From Paenibacillus typhae (GTDB lineage: Bacteria > Bacillota > Bacilli > Paenibacillales > Paenibacillaceae): a DNA stretch of 42,776 nucleotides. Where the stretch lies: the NCBI RefSeq assembly GCF_900099765.1, contig NZ_FNDX01000050.1, forward strand, positions 1 to 42,776, written 5' to 3'. A program made the position numbers and the translations under genes. This document shows, piece after piece, positions 7,288-14,934 of the stretch (position 1 is its first letter; each line of letters begins with the position of its first letter). A model generated the notes under the pieces. It saw nothing but the letters and a program-made list of their open reading frames with translations. It had not been told where the DNA came from and made no database searches.

Positions 7288-9711
7288 CTATTTTTCGTTC
7301 TCCTGAACAGGCGGCATTCTGGTATTATCCCGTGTTTTGTTGAAAGACGGCCTTGATTTGGAGCTGAGCACCGGCTGACGCACCAGAATAGCCCCCATAG
7401 CTTTTGCATTAAATGGTATAAACGGCCACAAATATGAGGAGTTATAGGACCGGTGAGTGGTCAGCAGAATGACCAGCAGCGTAGAGCCGATCATAAAGCC
7501 CTGTACCTGAAATGCAGCTACGGCCAGCAGCAGCGCAAGCCTGACAATCCGGTTGGCCAGACCCAGCTCATAGCTCGGGGTCGCGAACATCCCGATTGAG
7601 GCCACCGCCATATATAATACTACCTCGTTGACAAAAAGTCCGGTCTGTACGGCAATGTCCCCGACCAGTATGGCGGCGATCAGACCCATAGCCGAACCCA
7701 GCGGTGTCGGCGTGTGCACGGCGGCCATGCGCAGCAGATCGACCCCCAGCTCAACGATCAGAAACTGGCCCAGAATCGGAATCTTCGCCATTTTCTGCGG
7801 GCCGATGAACTCCAGCATCGCCGGCTTGAGCTCCGGATGGATGACCATCAGCATCCACAGCGGAAGCAGAAACATGGAGGCGAATACGCCGATGAACCGG
7901 ACCCAGCGCAGATAAGTCCCCATGAACGGGGTCTGGCGGTTCTCCTCGGCATGCTGGCAGAGATCAAAGAAGGTTGTCGGCAGCACAATGACGCTCGGTG
8001 AGGTATCCACAAAGATCACAACCCGGCCTTCCAGCAAATGCGAAGCCACGGTATCGGGGCGTTCCGAATACCTTACAAGCGGATAAGGATTCCAGCCTCT
8101 GCCGACAATCGCCTCCTCCAGCTGCTTGTCAGCCAGCGGTATGCCGTCGATGTCTATGCTTTTGATTTTGTCGGTAACCGCCTGTACTTGCGTCTTGTCC
8201 ACGATATCGTCGATATAAGCTACACAGACATCCGTCCGTGTTCGCCGGCCGACCTGGTGCATTTCATATTTCAATCCGGGATCGCGGAGCCTTCTGCGCA
8301 CCAGCGCCACATTGCTCAGCAGTGTTTCGGTAAAACCGTCACGGGCCCCGCGCACCACCCGCTCAATCGAGGGCTCATCCGGCCCGCGTGCCGGATAAGC
8401 ACGGGTATCCATAACGATGACCTGTTTTTCGCCCTCAATGAAGAACACGCTCATGCCCGATAGCACCTTGTTAATGCTCTCGCTCAGCAGCTCCCCCTTT
8501 TCCACCTGCACATGGGGGATGTATTCGGTCATAAAGCTGCTCAGCGCACCGGTAGATACCTCATCAGGCGTCAGATAGGTCAGCCGCTTCAATATTTCAT
8601 CGATGATTGTGTCCTTGGCAAAGCCGCTGATGCACAGCAGAGCCGCCTTGCGTCCCCCGAAGGTCATTTCCCGGAACACGATGTCAAAAGAAGAACCAAG
8701 ACCCAGCACCTCTGTCAGCGTCTTTTTGGTATCCTCCAGATGTTCCGGAATATCATCATTTCCCTGCCAGTAAATAATCGACTGCTCCAGTGAGTCCGAG
8801 CGCTCAGAATCCCGTTTCTTCTGCATCGGATCCTCTTTTTTCTCCTGCGGCTCCGCAGCCTGCTTCCGCTGCTTCTTCCCGGTCTCCCGGGCCTGCGGTC
8901 TGTTATTCTCCTCCTTATCCTGCTCCGCTCCCGGCTCCTCCTCGTCCGGCTCCTCGCCGAACAGTCTGGCGAAAAAGCCCTTTTTGCCGCTTTCCGGCTC
9001 CTCTGTGCCAAGCTCACCGGATATCTCGGCATCCTGATTACCTGCGGCTCCGGGGTCTTGTATACCGGAGGTTTCCGCCCCCTGTGTACCTGAATCATCC
9101 GTACCGGAGGTTTCTGACTGATCACTGTCATCACCAAACAAAGTGGACAAAAAGCCCTTCAGGCCGCCGCCTGTCCCTTCCTCAGCCTCCTGCCCCTCAT
9201 CGCCCTCTTGCCGGATGTCTGTCTGTTCCTCCTGCCCGCTGCTGCGCTGCTCTTCACTCCCAGCACTCTCCGGCTGCGGCTTACCCGGGGATGGAGCCCC
9301 CTGTGGCGCAGCGGAGTCTTCCTCCTGGCGGGCATTCTCCGGTTGGACATTCTCCGGTTGGGCATCCTCCTGCGGGACATCCTCCTGTGGAGCACTTCCC
9401 TGTGCTGCACCCTCCGCGGAATCAGATACGCCGGAAACCTCCGGCTCCTCCTCCCCTTCTGTCTTTTGCCCCTCCTGGTCCGGAGTACCTGCTCCATCAG
9501 AGGCCTGCAGATCATGATCCCCGTAGCCGGTTGCCCCTGCATCTACGCCAATATCAGTACTGCCGTCCGCCTCCCCTTTATGCTCCGGCTGTTCCGTGTG
9601 TATCTGTTCTTCCCCCTCCGAACCGTTTCCCTGCAAATCCGCATGCCCGGGAGCAGAAGCTTTGTTGCGGCCAGTCTCCACTTGATCCCCGCTGTGTATA
9701 TACCTCATCAC
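7288..9711 (-). CDS. spoVAF: SpoVAF/GerA-family spore membrane protein with a long acidic N-terminal extension
   Basis: An 807-residue protein in two parts. Residues about 310-807 are a GerA/SpoVAF family protein: the soluble region has IERVVRGARDGFTETLLSNVALVRRRL, then EGRVVIFVDTSP, then a membrane domain of about five helices. Residues 1 to about 295 are a hydrophilic, Glu/Gln/Gly/Pro-rich extension not seen in the roughly 493-residue B. subtilis SpoVAF. It carries QPEN/PQED repeats and two copies of a KGF...LFG motif (GGGLKGFLSTLFGDDSD and SGKKGFFARLFGEEPD). The long start is well supported: GTG at 9711 sits 7 bases after a perfect AGGAGG. It is the third gene of the spoVA operon, 66 bases after spoVAB. 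SpoVAF acts in the spore inner membrane in germination. An internal start at 8826 would yield 512 residues. Confidence 0.92.
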   Translation of the reverse strand: MMRYIHSGDQVETGRNKASAPGHADLQGNGSEGEEQIHTEQPEHKGEADGSTDIGVDAGATGYGDHDLQASDGAGTPDQEGQKTEGEEEPEVSGVSDSAEGAAQGSAPQEDVPQEDAQPENVQPENARQEEDSAAPQGAPSPGKPQPESAGSEEQRSSGQEEQTDIRQEGDEGQEAEEGTGGGLKGFLSTLFGDDSDQSETSGTDDSGTQGAETSGIQDPGAAGNQDAEISGELGTEEPESGKKGFFARLFGEEPDEEEPGAEQDKEENNRPQARETGKKQRKQAAEPQEKKEDPMQKKRDSERSDSLEQSIIYWQGNDDIPEHLEDTKKTLTEVLGLGSSFDIVFREMTFGGRKAALLCISGFAKDTIIDEILKRLTYLTPDEVSTGALSSFMTEYIPHVQVEKGELLSESINKVLSGMSVFFIEGEKQVIVMDTRAYPARGPDEPSIERVVRGARDGFTETLLSNVALVRRRLRDPGLKYEMHQVGRRTRTDVCVAYIDDIVDKTQVQAVTDKIKSIDIDGIPLADKQLEEAIVGRGWNPYPLVRYSERPDTVASHLLEGRVVIFVDTSPSVIVLPTTFFDLCQHAEENRQTPFMGTYLRWVRFIGVFASMFLLPLWMLMVIHPELKPAMLEFIGPQKMAKIPILGQFLIVELGVDLLRMAAVHTPTPLGSAMGLIAAILVGDIAVQTGLFVNEVVLYMAVASIGMFATPSYELGLANRIVRLALLLAVAAFQVQGFMIGSTLLVILLTTHRSYNSSYLWPFIPFNAKAMGAILVRQPVLSSKSRPSFNKTRDNTRMPPVQENEK
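8824..8837 (-). promoter_or_regulatory. Possible internal ribosome site and ATG inside spoVAF
   Basis: AGAGG at about 8832-8836 lies 5 bases before the in-frame ATG at 8826. Initiation here would give a 512-residue protein, close to the usual SpoVAF length, and would skip the acidic extension. Such a site can occur by chance. Confidence 0.35.
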
Positions 9712-9777
9712 TCCATAACCTCCTAAAAGTTCAATATGCCGCTGATTTTTTCGAAGCAGTACCTTATAGCAGCCGGA

Positions 9778-10203
9778 TTAACGCTGGTACACAAACCAAT
9801 CGAACAATGACCCTGCAACCTTTCCGCAGACCATTGCCATCAGCAGGCCGAAAAGATAATGCGTCATATGCAGCCGTTTGGCCAAAATGGGCAGCACATT
9901 CAGTACCTCTGTCAGGGCAGCGGCCAGCATGCCGACAAAAACCCCGTCAAGCAGGCCCACTCCAAGCTCAGCCAGCGGACCGGCCGCGATTTTCCAGTTC
10001 CAGAAATCACTCACCGTACCAAGCAGCGAGCCGCCGACCATCGCTCCCTCATACCAGTGCACCTTATTATAGGAGGAAGTCAGCTGGGCCAGGCGCGGAA
10101 CCATATCCAATACGATAAAAAGGGCAATTACCCCCCCGCCGACGGCGATTCCGGCTGCTACCCCCAGCAGCAGATTGAGCCCGAGGGAGAGCGGAGCTGT
10201 CAT
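9778..10203 (-). CDS. spoVAB: Stage V sporulation protein AB
   Basis: A 141-residue membrane protein with about four hydrophobic segments and the SpoVAB pattern: GGGVIALFIVLDMVPRLAQLT near residue 25, then GSLLGTVSDFW, GVFVGMLAAALTEVLNVLP and a C-terminal FDWFVYQR. It belongs to the SpoVA channel set, which moves dipicolinic acid across the spore inner membrane. Its ATG overlaps the spoVAA stop as ATGA, so translation is probably coupled. The length equals the B. subtilis protein. spoVAC, spoVAD and spoVAE, which would follow in B. subtilis, are missing here and spoVAF comes next. Confidence 0.93.
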   Translation of the reverse strand: MTAPLSLGLNLLLGVAAGIAVGGGVIALFIVLDMVPRLAQLTSSYNKVHWYEGAMVGGSLLGTVSDFWNWKIAAGPLAELGVGLLDGVFVGMLAAALTEVLNVLPILAKRLHMTHYLFGLLMAMVCGKVAGSLFDWFVYQR

Positions 10204-10859
10204 GGGGTTCCCCCTCCTTTCGCGGAAGGGCCTTGACGGTGCTCCAGCTTGCTGTATTCCTCATGTACTACATAATGATCAATATTTTTTTGGTACAGGA
10301 ACATTTCCACTTCAAGCGGTGTGGGCTCCTCGTTCCATTTTTTCTTGAACAGGTGATTAAAAAAAACCACCATCCCGAACCCGATTCCCAGCGAATAGGC
10401 TATCTGAAAGACATAGGGATGCTCGTCACGCCGCCCTGTCAGCATTTCCACGATCCGCACATGCACCTCCTGCATGCTGACATCGGCATGGAAATTCATG
10501 ATAGTCAGCGCCGAGCCGAAGAACAGCAGCAGCCAGACGAGCATAAACAGGGCAATGGACGGCTTGCGTGCCTCTATGGGGCCTTCAATCTGTACAATGG
10601 TCCGCCCCTCTCCGATCGGCTGGATGTCGGCCCCCGGAACAAGCTCATGAATCCGCGGAATAATGGTCAGCAGATCAATCAGAATCAGATTTCCGTCGCT
10701 TTGCTCCGGCTGGAGCAGAAGAATCGAGTCCAGCTGCTCCCTAATGTCCGCAGCAGCAATCAGGTAGGCCACATCCCGCAGCATAACTCCCCGGCCTTTG
10801 GGCACCGTGATCCTGTTCTTCAGCTGTATGTAAATCGCAGGTGCCGGCTTATCCTTCAT
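10200..10859 (-). CDS. spoVAA: Stage V sporulation protein AA
   Basis: About 219 residues. The N-terminal half is soluble (IYIQLKNRITVPKGRGVMLRDVA, typical of SpoVAA) and the C-terminal half has two membrane helices (SIALFMLVWLLLFFGSALTIMNFH and IGFGMVVFFNHLF). The family also has the motifs FHADVSM..VH and EPTPLEVEMFLYQKNID. It works with SpoVAB and the other SpoVA proteins in dipicolinate movement in the forespore. ATG 10859 is 9 bases after GAGGAGG; the ATG at 10865 is too close and TTG 10877 includes the site itself. It is the first gene of the operon and has a SigG-like promoter upstream. Confidence 0.93.
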   Translation of the reverse strand: MKDKPAPAIYIQLKNRITVPKGRGVMLRDVAYLIAAADIREQLDSILLLQPEQSDGNLILIDLLTIIPRIHELVPGADIQPIGEGRTIVQIEGPIEARKPSIALFMLVWLLLFFGSALTIMNFHADVSMQEVHVRIVEMLTGRRDEHPYVFQIAYSLGIGFGMVVFFNHLFKKKWNEEPTPLEVEMFLYQKNIDHYVVHEEYSKLEHRQGPSAKGGGTP

Positions 10860-10898
10860 CTTCATGCACCTCCTCAAAGGATGACAGCAGAATAACGG

Positions 10899-10929
10899 TA
10901 GTATGGGAGAAACGCCTTATTTTTACTCC
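10899..10929 (-). promoter_or_regulatory. SigG-type promoter of the spoVA operon
   Basis: The -10 CATACTA (10899-10905) matches the SigG -10 consensus exactly. GGAGTA (10924-10929), 18 bases upstream, agrees with the -35 at four of six positions. A start about 7 bases downstream leaves a leader of some 33 bases before spoVAA. B. subtilis spoVA is transcribed by SigG, which fits. Confidence 0.6.
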
Positions 10930-10960
10930 AGAGAAGCAGATTTCATCTTTGAAAAAACAC

Positions 10961-11004
10961 AAAAAAAGATGCCTTCCCAGCCATTGCGGCTGTATGAAGA
11001 CATC
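10961..11004 (-). terminator. Terminator of the EamA transporter gene
   Basis: Imperfect hairpin: on the minus strand GATG..CTTC..CAGCC pairs with GGCTG..GAAG..CATC and is followed by TTTTTTT. It lies about 50 bases beyond the stop at 11052. Confidence 0.75.
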
Positions 11005-11051
11005 CTCATATTGCAGAAAGCCCTGGAGTTACTCTCCTCAGGCGTATGTGG

Positions 11052-12020
11052 TTAAGCTGCCTGCTTCAATTCTGTCTGCTGCTGTTTGGCCTGCTGGCTG
11101 GAAATGTAGAACAGAGCCGTCCAGATCAGAGCAAACCCGACAACCTGCGCCATGGTAACCAGCTGGTGATAGACCACCCAATTGATCAGAATCCCGGTCA
11201 TCGGGAAGCTTAGCTCGGCCAGTGTGGCAAAAGAAGCCTTTGTCGTGTTCAGTCCTTTGTAGTAGAGCAGCATACTGAGCAGTCCCGGCAGCAGCGCCTG
11301 CAGCAGCAGGTTGATCGCTACAAGCGAGGTGGCTCCCAGTCCGCCGCTTACCTGCCATGGAGCACCTTCCAGTGTAGTGAGGGTGAACAGCAATGGAAGC
11401 GCCAGAATGAAGCGCAGGGAGGTTACGGTCTCATAGCTCATAGAGCCAAGCAGATAACGGCCCATAACGGTCGAGCCGCCCCACAGGGCAGCAGCACCCA
11501 TGGCCATCAGGCTGCCTACGTTGACAAAGTTATTGACATGGCCGAAAGGAACCGTCCAGCCGAAGGTCAGCAGATAAGTACCGGCCAGTGCAAGAACAAT
11601 CAGCAGGCCGAAGTTGCGCGGCAGGCGTTCCTTCAGAATAACGGCCGCAAGTCCGATAGCGAACACGGGCTGGAGCTTCTGCAATAGCAGTACGGCGTTC
11701 AGATCCCCGCTGGACAATGCTTTGGTGAAGAGGATTGTTGCCACGGCGGAACCGCCCCAGGACACAACGAGCAGCGCGCCCGCCTGACGGAGCCGGATGG
11801 CCTTCAGCTCGGCACGGTGACGCCACAGGACCGGTGCGGCTGCGAGAAAGAGCACTACATGCTCCAGCAGAACAATTTGAGAAGAGGTCAATGATTTCAA
11901 TAAAATAATCCGGAACAGCGGGTCAACGCCCCAGAGCGCCGCCCCCAGCACAACCAGCCAGAAGCCGCTGCGGACTGGCGATGTACGCATTCCCGATGAT
12001 GAAGCTGATACGTTACTCAT
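11052..12020 (-). CDS. EamA/DMT-family transporter, probable flavin transporter (FMN-riboswitch controlled)
   Basis: A 322-residue membrane protein with ten predicted helices in two EamA repeats (residues about 18-150 and 170-305). GAALWGVDPLFRIILLKSLTS and GAALWGGSTVMGRYLLGSM mark the repeat starts. ATG 12020 is preceded by AAGGAG. The family moves diverse small metabolites. The substrate is inferred from control: an FMN riboswitch with a terminator lies directly upstream, as for known RFN-controlled flavin transporters, including EamA-type ImpX; RibN is a further EamA riboflavin importer. It is a single-gene unit with its own terminator downstream. Import of riboflavin is therefore likely but not proven, and export cannot be excluded. 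Confidence 0.85.
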   Translation of the reverse strand: MSNVSASSSGMRTSPVRSGFWLVVLGAALWGVDPLFRIILLKSLTSSQIVLLEHVVLFLAAAPVLWRHRAELKAIRLRQAGALLVVSWGGSAVATILFTKALSSGDLNAVLLLQKLQPVFAIGLAAVILKERLPRNFGLLIVLALAGTYLLTFGWTVPFGHVNNFVNVGSLMAMGAAALWGGSTVMGRYLLGSMSYETVTSLRFILALPLLFTLTTLEGAPWQVSGGLGATSLVAINLLLQALLPGLLSMLLYYKGLNTTKASFATLAELSFPMTGILINWVVYHQLVTMAQVVGFALIWTALFYISSQQAKQQQTELKQAA

Positions 12021-12060
12021 AATTCATTCTCCTTGTCGATACAAACCCTCGATAAGAGAC

Positions 12061-12103
12061 CAAAAAGCCCCCGAACTACCCTGTTACAGCAGTTATCGGG
12101 GGC
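12061..12103 (-). terminator. Riboswitch expression-platform terminator
   Basis: On the minus strand GCCCCCGATAACT pairs with AGTTCGGGGGC, followed by TTTTT. It lies between the FMN aptamer and the transporter start, so FMN binding should cause early termination. Confidence 0.85.
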
Positions 12104-12148
12104 ATTTTCAATAAAGACATCAGGAATACACCTGTTGCCTTTATCTAT

Positions 12149-12292
12149 GATCCTCTCCCATCCGGACTTTACCGTCGGCTCTGGATTGTCACCAGATCAA
12201 TCAATCCCGCAGTACATGCAGTAATTGAGTCGCGGGCTTAGTTCGCTTTGAACATCACCGCCGGTCAGGAATTTCACCTTACCCCGAGAATC
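12149..12292 (-). ncRNA. FMN riboswitch (RFN element)
   Basis: The conserved blocks of the FMN aptamer are readable on the minus strand in order: GGTGAAATTCCTGACCGGCG near the 5' end, AGCCCGCGA in the middle, then CCGACGGTAAAGTCCGGATG and GGGAGAGGAT at the 3' end. The closing stem P1 is GATTCTC (12286-12292) with GAGGATC (12149-12155). It senses flavin mononucleotide. A terminator follows, so the switch is off at high FMN. Confidence 0.95.
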
Positions 12293-12498
12293 TTGTATTC
12301 CGTTATTTTTTTCACAATCTCAGAATAACTCTGTTCTGCCATTTCGTCCAGTCTTTTTATGAAAATTTCTGCTTTGTTTCATATCAGCATAGCAGATCCA
12401 GTCCGGGAGTTTGAGATTTTTGGAAGAAAATACTGGATTATTAAGGTATAATAAAATTATCTTTTTTCCACACTTCATTCTTTAGAAAGAGGGTCGCT

Positions 12499-13671
12499 GT
12501 GAAGAGATCAATCTGGTTAAATTTGCTGTTTTCTATTGTAGCCGTAGTTCCTATTGCCTTGCTGGCATTTGTCGGCTATTTCATTGTTGCACTGCTGGGC
12601 GGGTTCCGGTTCTATGCTCCGCTCTCGGCTGTGGTTGCTGCTGTGCTGTGCGCTTATATCGTATGCTCCATTTTCGGCTGGTTCACATCCCGTACCCGGG
12701 GGATTGCCTTTGCATCATTTCTGGGGCTCTGCCTGCTGGCAACCGGCGGATATGAGCTGAACAAAGCCTATGTGAACAGCCTGGCCCAGGTAAGCGAGCA
12801 GGAAGTGTCCCTGCAGCAATATCAGCCGTTTCATCCCGAGTCCAAAGTTGCCGTGCTGGAACAGCCGGCTTCCTATAAGATTACAGATAATCCGCCGCGG
12901 CTGGACGGAGCGACTGCACTGTATCCGCTCTACTCCGCATTTGTGCAGGCCGTCTACCCGGAGGATGAGTATGACCCGTATGATTTTGCAGATAATCCGG
13001 TCGTGTGTTCTTCCACCTCTTACGCATATCAGCGGCTGCTCTCCGGTGAGACGGACATTATCTTTACCGCGGCTCCCTCGCTTGCACAGGAGAAGGATGC
13101 CAAGCTGGCCGGCCGCGAGCTGGTGCTTACACCGATCGGCCGTGAAGCCTTTGTCTTTTTTGTCAACAAACGCAATCCTGTCAGCAGCCTGACCACAGAG
13201 CAGATTATGGACATCTACTCCGGGGAGCTTACGAACTGGAAGCAGGCCGGCGGCCGGAATGACCGGATCAGGGCCTTTCAGCGCGATGAAGGCAGTGGCA
13301 GCCAGTCGATGCTCCAAAAAATCATGAAGGACCGCACCCTGATGCAGGCGCCGTCTGAAGATGTGATGGATCTCATGAGCGGGATTATCTCCCGGACTTC
13401 CAGTTACCGCAATTATAAAAATGCCATCGGCTTCAGCTTCCTTTACTACGCCTCTCAGATGAACCGGAGCGACGAGCTCAAGCTGCTTGCCATTGACGGT
13501 GTTGAGCCGGATAAGGAAAGCATCCGCAGCGGTGCATATCCGTATACCGTTAACTTTTATGCGGTAACAGCGGGTCCTCCTTCCGCCAAAATGCAGGCCT
13601 TCCTGGACTGGATCGTGTCTCCGGAGGGACAGGAGCTGGTGGCCAAGACCGGCTATGTACCTGTTAACTGA
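12499..13671 (+). CDS. Membrane-anchored PstS-like substrate-binding protein
   Basis: 390 residues. The first 85 or so contain three hydrophobic helices (about 7-32, 38-60 and 68-84), followed by an extracellular PstS/PBP-like domain. The phosphate-binder style features are PRLDGATALYPLYSAF, SSTSYAYQRLLSGETDIIFTAAPS, LTTEQIMDIYSGELTNWKQ, FQRDEGSGSQSMLQ and the C-terminal FLDWIVSPEGQELV. Ordinary PstS proteins have one signal peptide, so the three-helix anchor is unusual. No pstCAB permease genes are adjacent; it stands alone, divergent from the transporter and followed by a terminator. GTG 12499 follows AGAGGG. It could bind phosphate or another anion, or act as a sensor domain; transport cannot be inferred. 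Confidence 0.8.
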   Translation: MKRSIWLNLLFSIVAVVPIALLAFVGYFIVALLGGFRFYAPLSAVVAAVLCAYIVCSIFGWFTSRTRGIAFASFLGLCLLATGGYELNKAYVNSLAQVSEQEVSLQQYQPFHPESKVAVLEQPASYKITDNPPRLDGATALYPLYSAFVQAVYPEDEYDPYDFADNPVVCSSTSYAYQRLLSGETDIIFTAAPSLAQEKDAKLAGRELVLTPIGREAFVFFVNKRNPVSSLTTEQIMDIYSGELTNWKQAGGRNDRIRAFQRDEGSGSQSMLQKIMKDRTLMQAPSEDVMDLMSGIISRTSSYRNYKNAIGFSFLYYASQMNRSDELKLLAIDGVEPDKESIRSGAYPYTVNFYAVTAGPPSAKMQAFLDWIVSPEGQELVAKTGYVPVN

Positions 13672-14196
13672 CTGATAAGTGTTCCATTCTAAACAATGAC
13701 AAGTAGAAACGGCTTCGCCGTTCTTAAAAAGGCGGCAACCGTTTCTGCGGGAAATATCAGACCTGTATAGATGTGCAAGTTTATACTTTCTGATATTTTA
13801 TTAAAAGGGAATGTTCCGGCTGTCCGGAACACTCCCCTTTTTTTGCGCGAAAGAAAATGAAATTTTTTTACAAATCGTGAAACTGTAGCTTTCACTCTCT
13901 CAATTTGAATTTATCTGTTTGAAACATATGTAAAAAATCGGGTAACACCTTTAATTTGGTAAATAGAAATGACAACGCTGTTATTCTATAATCATCTCGT
14001 ATTCAAGCAAATATGCTCAAAGATTCGCCAGAATGAAAGGAGGCGGCAGCGGAAGAGTTTGAACGCCAGGGATTCATCAAGGCATGTACTCCAGGAGACT
14101 TTGCAGATGTGATAGCAAGGAATATGCGCAAGGCCGCATTCCGGAAGCACATTATCAGGCATTGAAAAAACAATTAAACTCTAGGAGGTAATACCC
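13672..14196 (+). other. Intergenic stretch before xynA
   Basis: 525 bases without a confident gene. It holds a small AACGGC-TTC-GCCGTT hairpin near 13710 and the terminator at 13803-13844. The part from 13850 to 14010 is AT-rich and may include the xynA promoter, which I could not fix. Positions 14013-14165 contain a short frame, with one in-frame TGA, that reads like coding sequence (see findings). AGGAGG at about 14184 serves xynA. Confidence 0.6.
13803..13844 (+). terminator. Intrinsic terminator after the PstS-like gene
   Basis: GGGAATGTTCCGG (13807-13819) pairs with CCGGAACACTCCC (13824-13836) with one mismatch and a 4-base loop, then a T-run at 13838-13844. Confidence 0.9.
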
Positions 14197-14832
14197 ATGT
14201 TCAAATTTAAAAAAGTAGTGACAACACTTCTTACCGCTTCAATCGCTTTTGGCATGTTTACAGCAGCGGCAGGTGCGGAAGCGACCGATTACTGGCAGAA
14301 CTGGACTGATGGCGGAGGAACTGTAAACGCTACCAATGGTACTGGTGGTAATTACAGTGTGAATTGGTCTAATACAGGTAATTTTGTAGTAGGTAAAGGC
14401 TGGAATACCGGATCGGCCTCCCGGACAATCAACTACAATGCCGGTGTATGGTCGCCCTCTGGCAATGCTTATTTAACCCTTTACGGGTGGACCCGTAACG
14501 CACTGATCGAATACTACGTTGTAGACAGCTGGGGCACCTACCGGCCTACAGGCACTTACAAAGGCAGCGTAACCAGTGACGGAGGCACCTATGATATCTA
14601 TACAACAACTCGGACCAATGCGCCTTCTATCGACGGCACTGCGACGTTCACCCAGTTCTGGAGTGTCCGTCAGTCGAAACGGGCGACCGGCAGCAACGTC
14701 GCGATTACCTTTGCCAACCATGTGAACGCCTGGAAAAGCAAAGGCATGAATCTCGGCAGCAGCTGGTCCTACCAGGTGCTGGCAACGGAAGGCTACCAGA
14801 GCAGCGGCAGTTCCAATGTAACGGTATGGTAA
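14197..14832 (+). CDS. xynA: Endo-1,4-beta-xylanase, glycoside hydrolase family 11
   Basis: A secreted xylanase of 211 residues: a signal peptide of about 27-28 residues (FKFKKVVTTLLTASIAFGMF, cleavage near AGA|EA), then a single GH11 jelly-roll domain. It hydrolyses internal beta-1,4 bonds of xylan outside the cell. The nucleophile glutamate is in LIEYYVVDSWGTYRPTG and the acid/base glutamate in LATEGYQSSGSS. The thumb motif PSIDGTATFTQFWSVRQSKR is present. The sequence is very close in length and pattern to the B. subtilis and B. circulans enzymes. ATG 14197 follows AGGAGG. There is no carbohydrate-binding module. A hairpin separates it from the next gene. Confidence 0.97.
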   Translation: MFKFKKVVTTLLTASIAFGMFTAAAGAEATDYWQNWTDGGGTVNATNGTGGNYSVNWSNTGNFVVGKGWNTGSASRTINYNAGVWSPSGNAYLTLYGWTRNALIEYYVVDSWGTYRPTGTYKGSVTSDGGTYDIYTTTRTNAPSIDGTATFTQFWSVRQSKRATGSNVAITFANHVNAWKSKGMNLGSSWSYQVLATEGYQSSGSSNVTVW

Positions 14833-14857
14833 GGGGATAATCACAGTTGACCGACGA

Positions 14858-14881
14858 CCGTCCGGCTTTACCGCCGGACGG
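14858..14881 (+). terminator. GC-rich hairpin after xynA
   Basis: Perfect 9-bp stem CCGTCCGGC (14858-14866) and GCCGGACGG (14873-14881) with a 6-base loop. There is no clear T-run after it (CTTGCTGCC), so it may be a weak terminator or an mRNA 3' end stabiliser. Confidence 0.5.
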
Positions 14882-14934
14882 CTTGCTGCCGGCGAAGAGC
14901 ACGGCAGTCTGCGGCAAATAAAGGAGAATGGTTC

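Noticed and set aside
8790..10118. Plus-strand frame of about 442 codons, Pro/Arg-rich
   Set aside because: It is a shadow of the GC-rich, acidic coding strand of spoVAF and spoVAB; composition and position explain it.
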